DNA of 64,000 bases from Mesorhizobium sp. M2D.F.Ca.ET.226.01.1.1 (lineage in GTDB: Bacteria; Pseudomonadota; Alphaproteobacteria; Rhizobiales; Rhizobiaceae), in the NCBI RefSeq assembly GCF_004022705.2, contig NZ_RZOY02000013.1, forward strand, positions 161,541 through 225,540, in the 5' to 3' direction. The position numbers were made by a program, and so were the translations under genes. Position 1 is the first letter of the stretch. Each line of letters starts with the position of its first letter. Positions 1-8,074 of the stretch are shown here, piece after piece. Below the pieces are notes generated by a model. It saw only the letters and a list, made by a program, of their open reading frames with translations, did no database searches and was not told the origin of the DNA.

Positions 1-1
1 C

Positions 2-1066
2 CTCGCCCGGCGGGGAGCGCGCGTGACGCTGATCGAGCGCAATCGGATCGGCGCAGGCGCGACCGTCGCCTCCTTCGGCAACATCCGGCGCACCGGGCGT
101 CATCTGTCGCAGCTTCCGCTCGCCCACCGCTCGCTCAAGCTCTGGGGCGAGGCCGAAAAAATGCTTGGCCGCGACGTCGAATTCCGCGCCACAGGTCATA
201 TCCGACTGATCTTCGATGGGGGAAGTCTTGCCGACATGCGGGCCTACGCTCAAGCGGCACGGCCCTTGGGGCTCGAGTTGGAGGAACTAGGCCCGCGCGA
301 AATCCGCTCCCGGTTTCCCGGCCTCGGTCCTGCAGCGATCGCTGCGTCGTTCTCGCCGCATGACGGCAGCGGCAACCCGCGGCTGATCGCGCCGGCCTTT
401 GCCGAGGCTGCACGTAAGCTGGGTGCGGCAATCGTCGAGAACGCCGAAGTCGAGACGATCAAGCAGACCGGCTCCGGCTTCCTTGTTGCCACCTCGAAAG
501 GCTCGTTCGCCGCCGAATGCCTGCTCAACACCGCCGGCGCCTGGGGCGCGGGCGTCGCCGCGCAATTCGGCGAAACGGTGCCGCTCGACGCACGCGGCCC
601 ACAAATGGGCGTGACCGAGCCGCTGCCGCACCGGATCCTGCCCGTGGTCGGCATCTGGACACGCGACAAGGACTACGGCGCCTATCTGCGTCAGGTGGAG
701 CGCGGCAACATCGTCTTCGGGGGCGCGGCCGAAAGAGTGACGGTAGGCCTTGATCCAGGCCATGCGAAGGCCGATCCCATGCGCCTTCCGGTGCAATTGC
801 GCGCCGTGGCGCGCCTGCTGCCGGCGATCGCCAAGGTCGCAGTCATCCGCACTTGGTCCGGCTGCGAAGGCTATGTGCGCGACATGCTGCCGGTCATGGG
901 TCGCTCGGCGACGACGCCGGGCCTGTTCCACGCCTTCGGCTTCTGCGGGCACGGCTTCCAGCTCGGCCCGGGCGTCGGCGACGCCATGGCCGAGCTTATG
1001 ATCACCGACAAATGCGAAACGCCGCTGGACGATTTCAGAGTGGACCGCTTTAGCCGCGCGGCCTAA
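2..1066 (+). CDS. FAD-dependent oxidoreductase, DAO family (5' partial)
   Basis: The frame is open from base 2, so the N-terminus lies outside the window; 354 residues are visible. The first residues (LARRGARVTLIE) are what follows the GxGxxG loop in a Rossmann FAD-binding fold, ending in the acidic residue that binds the adenosine ribose. Near the C-terminus GFCGHGFQLGPGVGDAM matches the flavin-contacting motif of the D-amino-acid oxidase family, which includes glycine oxidase, sarcosine oxidase and opine oxidase subunits. These enzymes oxidise an amine or amino acid to the imine, with electrons going to oxygen or a partner subunit. The substrate cannot be read from the sequence. It lies beside an integrase remnant and so may belong to an integrated island. 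Confidence 0.85.
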   Translation, partial: LARRGARVTLIERNRIGAGATVASFGNIRRTGRHLSQLPLAHRSLKLWGEAEKMLGRDVEFRATGHIRLIFDGGSLADMRAYAQAARPLGLELEELGPREIRSRFPGLGPAAIAASFSPHDGSGNPRLIAPAFAEAARKLGAAIVENAEVETIKQTGSGFLVATSKGSFAAECLLNTAGAWGAGVAAQFGETVPLDARGPQMGVTEPLPHRILPVVGIWTRDKDYGAYLRQVERGNIVFGGAAERVTVGLDPGHAKADPMRLPVQLRAVARLLPAIAKVAVIRTWSGCEGYVRDMLPVMGRSATTPGLFHAFGFCGHGFQLGPGVGDAMAELMITDKCETPLDDFRVDRFSRAA

Positions 1067-1078
1067 CGAACGAAATCG

Positions 1079-1430
1079 ATCACGATTGGCTCCCCCGGAG
1101 AGCCGTTCTACGCCAAGTCGCTGACTGGAATGATGGCGCATTGGTGCAAGCTTGCCGGTTTGCCGAAGCGCTGACCCTGCATGGACTAAGGAAGGCGCTT
1201 GGCGTCTATCTGGCCGAGGCAGAGGCTTCGACCAGGCAGCTCATGAATGTGCTCGGTCACGACGACGTCGAACATGCCGAGCTCTATTCGCGCGAGGCAT
1301 CGCAGGTACAGCTGGCAGTCCAGGGGATGGATCGATTCTTGCGTCTGGCCACACGCAAGCCGATGCTTGGCGAACCTGTTGGCGAAACTCGTGGCGAATC
1401 ACCCTATAAAGCATTGATAAATAACGATAA
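1079..1430 (+). pseudogene. tyrosine site-specific integrase, C-terminal remnant with frameshift
   Basis: Two overlapping frames together give the C-terminal half of a phage/island integrase. In one frame, from about 1079, the protein reads GEPFYAKSLTGMMAHWCKLA and stops at 1172-1174. The next part (LTLHGLRKALGVYLAEA, then LMNVLGHDDVEHAELYSRE) continues in the neighbouring frame from about 1171. These hold the conserved Arg of HxLR, the His of LGH and the nucleophilic Tyr of tyrosine recombinases. The N-terminal half is missing, so the gene is dead. The frame runs on into the tRNA gene that follows, whose 3' end is the usual attachment site of such integrases. Confidence 0.85.
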
Positions 1431-1506
1431 TGGTGGGCCCGGAGGGACTCGAACCCCCAACCAAGCGGTTATGAGCCGCCGGCTCTAACCATTGAGCTAC
1501 AGGCCC
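1431..1506 (-). tRNA. tRNA-Ile2 (anticodon CAU, lysidine type)
   Basis: Read on the minus strand, a 76-nt cloverleaf folds fully: acceptor GGGCCTG with CGGGCCC, D stem GCTC/GAGC, anticodon stem GGCGG/CCGCT around CTCATAA, T stem GGGGG/CCCTC around TTCGAGT, discriminator A and encoded CCA. The anticodon is CAU. The acceptor has C4-G69 and C5-G68 with A73, which are determinants for TilS, and the D and anticodon arms resemble E. coli tRNA-Ile2 rather than elongator or initiator tRNA-Met. I therefore call it the AUA-reading isoleucine tRNA whose C34 becomes lysidine. Automatic annotation often labels such genes tRNA-Met. Confidence 0.88.
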
Positions 1507-1726
1507 CACGCGGGCTGGCTTAGTGTTTTTCTTGTCCTCGCACAAGGCTTTCGAAGACGCTGGCGCCAAACGCCAAAATCAGCCCATATTCGCGCCGTAG
1601 AGCGGCCTGCGCCCATATGGCGCGAAACAGGTCCGGGCTTTGCGCCGCGCTGCCGTATCGATGCCATTGCGGGTCGAGGCGGATGCTGCGCGAAGCGCGC
1701 CGGACCGCAGACATCGAGGAGTTTTC

Positions 1727-2437
1727 ATGACCAGACATCTTTTGCCCATCGCGCTCGCTGCCGTGGTCGCGTTCCCGGCGCTGGCAAGCGCCGCCGACAC
1801 ACAGCCGCCTCCCCGCATCATCGTATCGGGTGAAGGCGAAGCGACGGTGGCGCCGGACATGGGGATCCTCTCGCTCAGCGTCATGCGCGAGGCAAAAAGC
1901 GCGCGCGAGGCGCTCGATGCCAATAACGACGCCATGGCCGCGGTGATTGCGGCCATGAAATCCGCCGGCATTGTCGATCGCGACCTGCAGACGGCGGGCA
2001 TCCAGATCAACCCGCGCTACAACTACACCAACAAGGCCGACGGCAGCCAGGAAGCCGAGCTCGTCGCCTACCAGGTGACCAACACGCTTTCGGTGCGCGT
2101 GCGCGACGTCGACAAGACCGGCGAGATCCTCGACAAGGCGGTATCGCTCGGCGTCAACCAGGGCGGCGGCATCGCCTTCACCAATGACGATCCGAAGGCG
2201 ACGATCACCGAGGCGCGCAAGAAGGCTGTCGCCGATGCGATGGCGAAGGCGAAGACGCTTGCCGAAGCCGCCGGCGTCAGCCTGGGCAAGGTGCTCGAGA
2301 TCACCGACCAGAACATTGCGCCGGTGCCGATGCCGATGGCCGCCAAGTCCTTCGATGCCGCCCGTTCGGCCGTGCCGGTACAGGCTGGCGAGAACTCCTA
2401 CAACGTCCAGGTCACGGTTACCTTCGAGTTGAAATGA
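1727..2437 (+). CDS. SIMPL domain (DUF541) periplasmic protein
   Basis: Encodes 236 residues. Start chosen at ATG 1727, preceded by GAGGA at 1716-1720; a longer open frame upstream lacks a ribosome site. Residues 1-22 form a signal peptide ending in LASAA, so the product should be periplasmic. The rest is one SIMPL/DUF541 domain, recognisable from IIVSGEGEATVAPD near the N-terminus, YQVTNTLSVRVRD in the middle and the C-terminal YNVQVTVTFEL strand. Members form oligomeric rings; some (E. coli YggE) lower oxidative stress, but the molecular role is unsettled. It is followed by a strong terminator and appears to be a single-gene transcript. Confidence 0.88.
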   Translation: MTRHLLPIALAAVVAFPALASAADTQPPPRIIVSGEGEATVAPDMGILSLSVMREAKSAREALDANNDAMAAVIAAMKSAGIVDRDLQTAGIQINPRYNYTNKADGSQEAELVAYQVTNTLSVRVRDVDKTGEILDKAVSLGVNQGGGIAFTNDDPKATITEARKKAVADAMAKAKTLAEAAGVSLGKVLEITDQNIAPVPMPMAAKSFDAARSAVPVQAGENSYNVQVTVTFELK

Positions 2438-2470
2438 CATCCGGCCCGCATCGCGGGCATGCCGTCAACA

Positions 2471-2505
2471 AAAGCCCCGGAGGATCGATCCTCCGGGGCT
2501 TTTTT
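2471..2505 (+). terminator. rho-independent terminator after SIMPL gene
   Basis: A perfect 28-nt palindrome at 2473-2500 (AGCCCCGGAGGATC and its complement) is followed by a run of T to 2505. It lies 34 bases after the stop codon of the SIMPL gene. Confidence 0.92.
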
Positions 2506-2540
2506 CGAGCCGCGCCTCACCTCGAGGGGCTCCGCTAGTC

Positions 2541-2660
2541 AGGATTGATCCTCGCAAAGGATCATATCCACAGGCGATCGTCGCAGAGGATCGTCCTTTC
2601 GAGACTGACCCGTCAGAAGGCCATGTCCTACAGGCGATCCTCGCAGACGATCATCCTTCC
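2541..2660. repeat. degenerate tandem repeat rich in GATC/GGATC
   Basis: Three related 29-31-base copies lie at 2541-2569, 2570-2600 and 2630-2660. The last two share ACAGGCGATC, then TCGCAGA, then CGATC or GGATC, then TCCTT. The copies have internal dyad symmetry around GATC. They fill the space between the SIMPL terminator and the stop codon of the convergent exported-protein gene. No coding potential is seen. Confidence 0.6.
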
Positions 2661-2672
2661 CGCTCACACGGC

Positions 2673-3032
2673 TCAGCGGTAGATGATCGGGCAGCCGCGT
2701 TCGTTGGCGAACACCACCACCACGCGGTCGCCATACTGGCGGCCAACCACCTTCACGGTCCGGCGGCTGATGTCGACGATGCGGGCGCGATGCAGGCCCA
2801 TGCGTTCGGCCTTGTCGAGCGCGCGATCCGGCGAGCAGCTGCGCCAGTCGCGGTCACGGCGCCAGTCGCGGCGGCTATAGTCGTCGTCATCGCCGGAGTA
2901 GACGCCGAAACGCGGGTCTTGCCTGTTGCCGAAGCCGAGATAGAGGCTGTCCGCATGCGCCGGGATGACCGCGCCGAGCGTGCTGAGCCCGATAAGGGCC
3001 GAAAGTGCCGCCGTCTTGATCGCGTTGAACAT
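2673..3032 (-). CDS. small exported protein of unknown function
   Basis: Encodes 119 residues. A clear signal peptide (hydrophobic to about residue 26, ending AHADS) indicates export. The mature part has a DDDD patch and an Arg/Asp-rich stretch (residues about 49-65, SRRDWRRDRDWRS), then a compact C-terminal part with two cysteines (in WRSCSPD and RGCPI) that could form a disulfide. VDISRRTVKVVGRQYGDRVV resembles short PepSY-like or anti-parallel sheet proteins of rhizobia, but I recognise no named family. A ribosome site (GAGAGA) precedes the ATG. The gene stands alone. Confidence 0.75.
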   Translation of the reverse strand: MFNAIKTAALSALIGLSTLGAVIPAHADSLYLGFGNRQDPRFGVYSGDDDDYSRRDWRRDRDWRSCSPDRALDKAERMGLHRARIVDISRRTVKVVGRQYGDRVVVVFANERGCPIIYR

Positions 3033-3140
3033 CGTCTCTCTCCTTGTTGTGGGCTCTTACCCGTCAAACCGATGGACTGGAAAATGCCTTGTTGAGTCTG
3101 AACTTCCCTCGAACCGGTCGTTCATGGCCGGTTCATCTAA

Positions 3141-3312
3141 GCGCGAACCCGTCAGGGTTCGTCGCTCGTCGTCTAGGCGCGAACCCGCCAGGGTTCGTCG
3201 CTCGTCATCTAAAGCGCGAACCCGCCAGGGTTCGTCGCTCGTCGTGCTTAAGCGCGAACCTCAGGGGTCGTCGTTCCCCGTCAAAACGAGCCCTCTCAGG
3301 GTTCGTCGTCCA
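3141..3312. repeat. about 36-bp tandem repeat carrying copies of the neighbouring gene's 3' end
   Basis: Copies start at 3141, 3177, 3214, 3252 (diverged) and 3286 (partial). The unit reads GCGCGAACCCGCCAGGGTTC followed by GTCGCTCGTC. Each holds a small hairpin (GCGAACCC/GGGTTCGTC). The last copy is the real 3' end of the YcgN-like gene: TCAGGGTTCGTCGTC at 3296-3310 encodes its final Asp-Asp-Glu-Pro-stop. The array therefore looks like repeated duplication of that gene end. Confidence 0.8.
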
Positions 3313-3742
3313 ATATATAGTCAAAATAGTCGTCCGGCTCGGCGAGGTCGGTCTCCTTGGCCTTCACCCGCCCCTGGATCGAAATGCCGGCTTCATGAAC
3401 TGTCTCCGCGCTTCCCGAAACAAGCCTGTGCCACCAGTAGAGGTCGTGGCCCTCGGCGATCAGCCGGTAGGCGCAGGTTTTTGGCAGCCAGGTGATGGTG
3501 CGCACATTCTGCGGCGTCAGCCCGACGCAATCGGGCACGCGCGCAAGCCTGTTCTCATAGTCCGAGCAGCGGCATTTGTCGGCATCGAACAGCCGGCAGC
3601 CGACGCTCGTCCAGTATATCTCGCCCGTATCCTCGTCCTCGAGCTTCGACAGGCAGCATTTGCCGCAGCCGTCGCAAAGCGATTCCCACTCGGCCGGGGT
3701 CATCGTCTCAAGCGTCTTGGTTTTCCAGAATGGCGCGTTCAT
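3296..3742 (-). CDS. YcgN/YkgJ-type cysteine cluster protein (UPF0260)
   Basis: Encodes 148 residues with the start taken as ATG 3742 (MNAPFWKTKTLETM); an upstream TTG in frame would add 12 residues without family support. The cysteine cluster is complete: CDGCGKCCLSKLED near residues 24-37, then GCRLFDADKCRC and a later VPDCVGL and KTCAY. This pattern defines UPF0260, related to the YkgJ family, thought to bind zinc or an iron-sulfur centre. No function is established. The stop codon lies within the last copy of a tandem array of its own 3' end. Confidence 0.88.
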   Translation of the reverse strand: MNAPFWKTKTLETMTPAEWESLCDGCGKCCLSKLEDEDTGEIYWTSVGCRLFDADKCRCSDYENRLARVPDCVGLTPQNVRTITWLPKTCAYRLIAEGHDLYWWHRLVSGSAETVHEAGISIQGRVKAKETDLAEPDDYFDYILDDEP

Positions 3743-3941
3743 GCGGCTGGATTTGGATCCCGATGGGCCTCCGGTCAAGCGCTACTGCCACTGTGACCCG
3801 GTATCAACATTAGAAAAACACGAAATTGCCTTCAAAAGGCCGGCCGAACATCCTTGGCTGGCGCCCAATGCCTTGTAACGGAACCAATTGCGGTTGATGA
3901 AAGTTTGGGCAGGGATGGGACCCCACTAGGAGAAAATTGAT

Positions 3942-6275
3942 ATGAAACGCCAACCACGGATTCTGGCGGGCACGGCAATCGGCCTGCTTATGGCATCCGC
4001 GCCGTTGGGCGCGTACCCGCTGCAGGGGGGTGTCGCTTCCGGCAACCTGCACAGCGCACCGCTCGTCCTGGCCCAGGCCGCCTGTGCCGAAGGCCAGTCG
4101 GCCGAGGAATGCGCCCAACAAGGTGGCGGCCAGAAGGGGGAAGCCGAACAGCCGCGCAAAAAGAAGCGCGAACAGCAGCAGCAAGGCGAATCGGCGCCGG
4201 CAGCCGAGCAGGCGGCACCCGCCGAGACCGAGCAACAGCCGCGCAAGAAGCGGCACGAGCAGCAGCAGAGCGAGACGGCACCGGCCGAGCAGGTTGCTCC
4301 CGACCAACAGCAGCAGCCGCGCAAGAAGAAGCTCAACCAGCAGCAGCAGAGCGAGACGGCGCCGGCCGAGCAGGTCGCCCCGGACCAGCAGCAGCAACCG
4401 CGCAAAAAGAAGCTCAACCAGCAGCAGCAGAGCGAGACGGTGCCGGCCGAGCAGGTCGCCCCGGACCAGCAGCAGCAACCGCGAAAGAAGAAGCTCAATC
4501 AGCAACAGCAGAGCGAGACGGCGCCGGCCGAGCAGGTTGCCCCGGACCAGCAGCAGCAACCGCGAAAGAAGAAGTTCAATCAGCAGCAGCAGAGCGAGAC
4601 GGCGCCGGCCGAGCAGGTCGCCCCGGACCAGCAGCAGCAACTGCGCAAGAAGAAGCTCAATCAGCAGCAGCAAGGCGAGACGGCGCCAGCCGAGCAGGCC
4701 ACCCCCGAGCAGCAGCAGCAACTGCCTAAGAAGAAGCTCAATCAGCAGCAGGAAGCCGCGCCGGCGGAACAGCCGTCAGAGCAGCCTGCAAATGACAACC
4801 AACCTGGGAAGAAACGCAAGCAGGCCCAGCAACCTGCCGAGCAAGGCCAGACCCCTGCCGAGCAGGCGCCCGCAGATCAGGGCTCTCGCAAGCTCAAGCC
4901 GTTGCCGGTTCCCGGAACCGAGCAGGCACCGGCTCAGGAGGAACAGCCTTCGAACCAGAACAAGAAGCAAGCCAAGAAGCCGCTGACGGAGCAGCCCGCG
5001 ACGGGGCAGCAGCAGCCTGCCACGGGCGAACAGCCTGCCAACAACAACCAGCCGGCCAACAATAACCAGCCCGAGAATGGCGGCAATGCGGCGCAGGGCG
5101 CGGCGCCCGCCAACCCGAACGAGGCCCCTGTCCTGGACAGCCAGAAGGACGCCATGCGCAGACACAAGGGCCGTCAGCCAGCCGGCCAGAATGAGAATGG
5201 CCAAGCAGGCGTCGAGCAAGGCGGCAACCAGGCCGGGCAGCAAGCCGAAAAGCAGGCACCTGTCAATCAGGGGCCGCCGCCCACCGACGACAAAACGGCG
5301 CAGCAGGCGATCAAGCCTGAAAAGATCGTTCCTGCCACCGAAGAAAAAGGCAAGCGCGTCGACCTCACGCCCCAGGAGGTTGTCCGCGAGCGCCAACGGC
5401 CGCAGGGCGCGGACGTGGTGAAGCAGCTCGGCGACCGTGTGATCCTCCAATTCAACAACCAGACCTTCGTCGAAAGCAACGAAGCGCCTCGCATCAGCCG
5501 CGGCGCCAGGGACGTCTACTACGAGGATCTGTCGGGCGGCCGCACTCGCGAAATCGTGGAGCGCGACAACGGCGTCAGGATCATCACCATCCGCAACCGT
5601 AATGGCGACGTCATCCGGCGATCGCGCATTACACCGGATGGCCGCGAATATGTGCTGACCTACGTCGACGAGCGCTACTATAACGATGTCGACGAGTGGC
5701 GCGATCCCGGCGACGAGCTGCCGCCGATGCGCCTCGACATCCCGCAGCGGGACTACATCCTGAACTCTGAGGATGTCGAAAGCGACGACGACTACTACAC
5801 CTTCCTCGAGCGGCCGCCGGTGGAAAGGGTGCAGCGTCTCTACTCGATTGACGAAGTGAAGCGGTCGGCCCGCGTGCGCGACATCGCCCGGCGTATCGAT
5901 CTCGACACGCTGAACTTCGACTTCGGCTCGGCTACGATCTCGGACGCCGAAGTGCAAAAGCTAGAAGGCGTCGCCAACGCCATGGAAAAGCTTTTGAAGA
6001 AGAACCCGGCGGAAACCTTCCTGATCGAAGGCCACACCGACGCCGTCGGCACGCCGGAGGCAAATCTTGCCCTCTCGGATCGCCGTGCCGAAGCCGTTGC
6101 CGAGGCACTGACCAATGCCTTTGGCATCCCGGCCGAGAACCTCACCACGCAGGGCTATGGCGAGCAATATCTCAAGGTGAACACGCCCGGTCCGAACCGT
6201 GAGAACCGGCGTGTCGCCATCCGCCGCATCACCTCGCTTGTGGCGCCGGTGGCGAGCAATAGCGATCAGCAATGA
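3942..6275 (+). CDS. OmpA-family outer-membrane protein with long Q/K repeat region
   Basis: Encodes 777 residues. ATG 3942 follows AGGAG at 3927-3931. A signal peptide covers about residues 1-25. Residues about 60-275 are low-complexity and include about eight copies of a 27-residue unit, roughly KKKLNQQQQSETAPAEQVAP then DQQQQPR (81 bp per copy, 4150-4760). A further Q/N/P/A-rich linker runs to about residue 460. Residues 470-650 form an unassigned charged domain. The C-terminal OmpA domain (about 655-765) has NFDFGSATI, IEGHTDAVGT and LSDRRAEAVAEAL, which bind meso-diaminopimelate of peptidoglycan. The long basic/polyQ linker suggests a tether across the periplasm. Rhizobial homologues share the layout with variable repeats. 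Confidence 0.9.
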   Translation: MKRQPRILAGTAIGLLMASAPLGAYPLQGGVASGNLHSAPLVLAQAACAEGQSAEECAQQGGGQKGEAEQPRKKKREQQQQGESAPAAEQAAPAETEQQPRKKRHEQQQSETAPAEQVAPDQQQQPRKKKLNQQQQSETAPAEQVAPDQQQQPRKKKLNQQQQSETVPAEQVAPDQQQQPRKKKLNQQQQSETAPAEQVAPDQQQQPRKKKFNQQQQSETAPAEQVAPDQQQQLRKKKLNQQQQGETAPAEQATPEQQQQLPKKKLNQQQEAAPAEQPSEQPANDNQPGKKRKQAQQPAEQGQTPAEQAPADQGSRKLKPLPVPGTEQAPAQEEQPSNQNKKQAKKPLTEQPATGQQQPATGEQPANNNQPANNNQPENGGNAAQGAAPANPNEAPVLDSQKDAMRRHKGRQPAGQNENGQAGVEQGGNQAGQQAEKQAPVNQGPPPTDDKTAQQAIKPEKIVPATEEKGKRVDLTPQEVVRERQRPQGADVVKQLGDRVILQFNNQTFVESNEAPRISRGARDVYYEDLSGGRTREIVERDNGVRIITIRNRNGDVIRRSRITPDGREYVLTYVDERYYNDVDEWRDPGDELPPMRLDIPQRDYILNSEDVESDDDYYTFLERPPVERVQRLYSIDEVKRSARVRDIARRIDLDTLNFDFGSATISDAEVQKLEGVANAMEKLLKKNPAETFLIEGHTDAVGTPEANLALSDRRAEAVAEALTNAFGIPAENLTTQGYGEQYLKVNTPGPNRENRRVAIRRITSLVAPVASNSDQQ

Positions 6276-6326
6276 TCGTTTGATTTCAATATCCTGATCG
6301 GACTTTTGGAATCAGCGCTTGAGATG

Positions 6327-6358
6327 AAGGCCCGTCCGCGTCGGACGGGCCTTCTCCT
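6327..6358 (+). terminator. terminator after OmpA gene
   Basis: AAGGCCCGTCCG, a two-base loop, then CGGACGGGCCTT at 6327-6353, followed by TCTCCTTT. It lies about 50 bases after the stop codon. Confidence 0.85.
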
Positions 6359-6435
6359 TTCCTGGCTCAAGAAGATTTGTCCTGTCGATTCGAGCTAACT
6401 CATTGAATTGCCGCATTGCGACACCCAAATTCGAT

Positions 6436-6514
6436 GCAGGGCGTTCCCTGCCCTGTCCCGACTCCAGCGGGACATGACTGAGCCCCGCCGGTCCCCCTCT
6501 CCGGCGGGGTTTTT
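6436..6514 (+). ncRNA. candidate small RNA or leader: three hairpins ending in a terminator
   Basis: Three stems follow each other: GCAGGG/CCCTGC (6436-6451), TGTCCCG/CGGGACA (6454-6474) and CCCCGCCGG/CCGGCGGGG (6483-6509), the last followed by TTTTT (6510-6514). The OmpA gene upstream already has its own terminator, so this second one probably ends a separate short transcript starting in 6360-6435, or attenuates transcription into yqhA at 6578. I recognise no Rfam family. Confidence 0.45.
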
Positions 6515-6577
6515 GCCTTGAAAACCGGCCCCGTCTGGCCGAAATACCCTTTTACCGCAACTTGACCGGAACCCTTC

Positions 6578-7096
6578 ATGAAGCGTCTCGAACTCGCCAT
6601 CGAATCCGTCATCCTCGCCTCGCGCTGGCTGCTGGTCGCCTTCTATCTCGGGCTCGGCGTGGCGCTCGCGACATATGCCCTGTCCTTCGGCAAGAAACTT
6701 TTTGAGTTTGTGATCAGCGCCTTCACGCTCGGCGACACTGACACGATTCTGAAGATGCTCGGCCTGATCGATGCCGCGCTGGTCGCCTCGCTGGTGGTGA
6801 TGGTGATCATCTCGGGCTACGAGAATTTCGTCAGCCGCTTCGACGAGCAGGACGGCGAGGTCCATTGGCTGGGAACGATTGATGTCGGCTCGCTGAAGGT
6901 CAAGGTCGCCTCGACCATCGTCGCGATCTCGTCGATCCACCTGCTGCAGGTCTTCCTCAACCATGCTTCCTACACGACGGAGCAGCTGATGTGGCTGACC
7001 ATCATGCATCTGGCCTTCGTGCTTTCGGCGCTGATGCTGGCCTATATCGACCGCGTCATGGCGCTGGCCAAGGGCAAGAAGGCCGCGGCGGAGTAA
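6578..7096 (+). CDS. YqhA / UPF0114 inner-membrane protein
   Basis: Encodes 172 residues with four hydrophobic segments at roughly residues 12-35, 58-80, 105-125 and 137-158. The middle stretch (MVIISGYENFVSRFDEQDG, then WLGTIDVGSLKVKVASTIVA) is the conserved core of UPF0114, the YqhA family. It is an integral inner-membrane protein of unknown function. The short upstream region carries a hairpin with a T-run that may attenuate it. The convergent SDR gene ends 15 bases after its stop. Confidence 0.88.
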   Translation: MKRLELAIESVILASRWLLVAFYLGLGVALATYALSFGKKLFEFVISAFTLGDTDTILKMLGLIDAALVASLVVMVIISGYENFVSRFDEQDGEVHWLGTIDVGSLKVKVASTIVAISSIHLLQVFLNHASYTTEQLMWLTIMHLAFVLSALMLAYIDRVMALAKGKKAAAE

Positions 7097-7111
7097 GATC
7101 GGCCGCGACCT

Positions 7112-7978
7112 TCAGTAAATTCTTCTGACCTTCGTCTGCGAGTTCGCAAACACCTCGTCGGGGACGAAGAAGTCGCCAGCGAGTTGATCGGCCGCGCCCG
7201 GCGCGTAGACCGAAAAGTCCGTCACACCTTCGGCGCGCAGCACCTCCTCATCGATGTAGAAATTACCGGTCGCCTCGCGTGACGGGCGCATGAAGATCGC
7301 ATACGCCGCGTCGGCCACGATGTCGGGTGAGCGGCTCATCGCCGCCACTGTCGCGCCGCCGAGAAGGTTGCGCACGGCGGCGGTATCGATGGTCGAGATC
7401 GGCCACAATGAATTCACCGCGATGCCGTCCTTGGCGAACTCCGCGCTCATGCCAAGCGTGCACATCGACATGCCGAACTTCGCCATCGTGTAGGCGACAT
7501 GATTCTTGAACCACTTGGCCTTCATGTCGAGCGGCGGCGCCAGATTGAGGATATGCGGGTTCTTCGCCGACTTCAGGTGCGGGATGCACGTCTTGGAGGC
7601 CAGGAAGGTGCCGCGCGTGTTGATCTGATGCATTAGATCGTAGCGCTTCATGTCGGTCTCCAGCGTGCCGGTGAGCTGGATGGCGCTGGCATTGTTGACG
7701 CAGATGTCGATGCCGCCGAAGCGCTCCACCGTCTTGGCCACCGCGTCGGCGACCTGCGCTTCGTCGCGGATGTCGCAAAGCACCGGCAGCGCCTTGCCGC
7801 CGGCCTGCTCGATCTCTTGCGCCGCCGTGTAGATCGTGCCCGGCAGTTTCGGATGTGGCTCGGCCGTCTTCGCGGCGATCGTCACATTGGCGCCGTCGCG
7901 CGCCGCCCTGAGCGCGATCGCCAGCCCGATGCCGCGCGATCCGCCCGAGATGAACAGCGTCTTTCCGTTGAGCGGCAT
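7112..7978 (-). CDS. short-chain dehydrogenase/reductase, HSDL2-like
   Basis: Encodes 288 residues; start ATG 7978 follows GAGGGAGGAAG, while a longer frame upstream is unsupported. GGSRGIG (residues 12-18) is the cofactor-binding glycine motif, NNAS follows, and AYTMAKFGMSM gives the Tyr-x-x-x-Lys catalytic pair. The ILNLAPPLD stretch and long C-terminal part with FYIDEEVLRAEGV are typical of bacterial relatives of hydroxysteroid dehydrogenase-like protein 2. These lack the sterol-carrier domain of the animal protein. The substrate is unknown, perhaps a lipid-derived alcohol. It is likely transcribed alone, 96 bases after the LuxR gene. Confidence 0.88.
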   Translation of the reverse strand: MPLNGKTLFISGGSRGIGLAIALRAARDGANVTIAAKTAEPHPKLPGTIYTAAQEIEQAGGKALPVLCDIRDEAQVADAVAKTVERFGGIDICVNNASAIQLTGTLETDMKRYDLMHQINTRGTFLASKTCIPHLKSAKNPHILNLAPPLDMKAKWFKNHVAYTMAKFGMSMCTLGMSAEFAKDGIAVNSLWPISTIDTAAVRNLLGGATVAAMSRSPDIVADAAYAIFMRPSREATGNFYIDEEVLRAEGVTDFSVYAPGAADQLAGDFFVPDEVFANSQTKVRRIY

Positions 7979-8074
7979 CTTTGCTTCCTCCCTCTGCATA
8001 TGGGAGGCAAATTGCGCGGCAGACGGCTGTGGCGCAAGGGCCAAGGCGGATTACGCAGCGTCGCGCCGGAAGGG

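Noticed and set aside
1431..1506. Elongator or initiator tRNA-Met.
   Set aside because: The acceptor stem, discriminator and anticodon arm match tRNA-Ile2; the initiator C1:A72 mismatch and GGG/CCC anticodon stem are absent.
3141..3312. CRISPR array.
   Set aside because: Units follow each other with no unique spacers, and no cas genes are present.
4030..5957. Long Arg/Ser-rich and Leu-rich frames within the OmpA gene.
   Set aside because: They are shifted readings of the CAG/GCC-rich repeat; no ribosome sites or domains.
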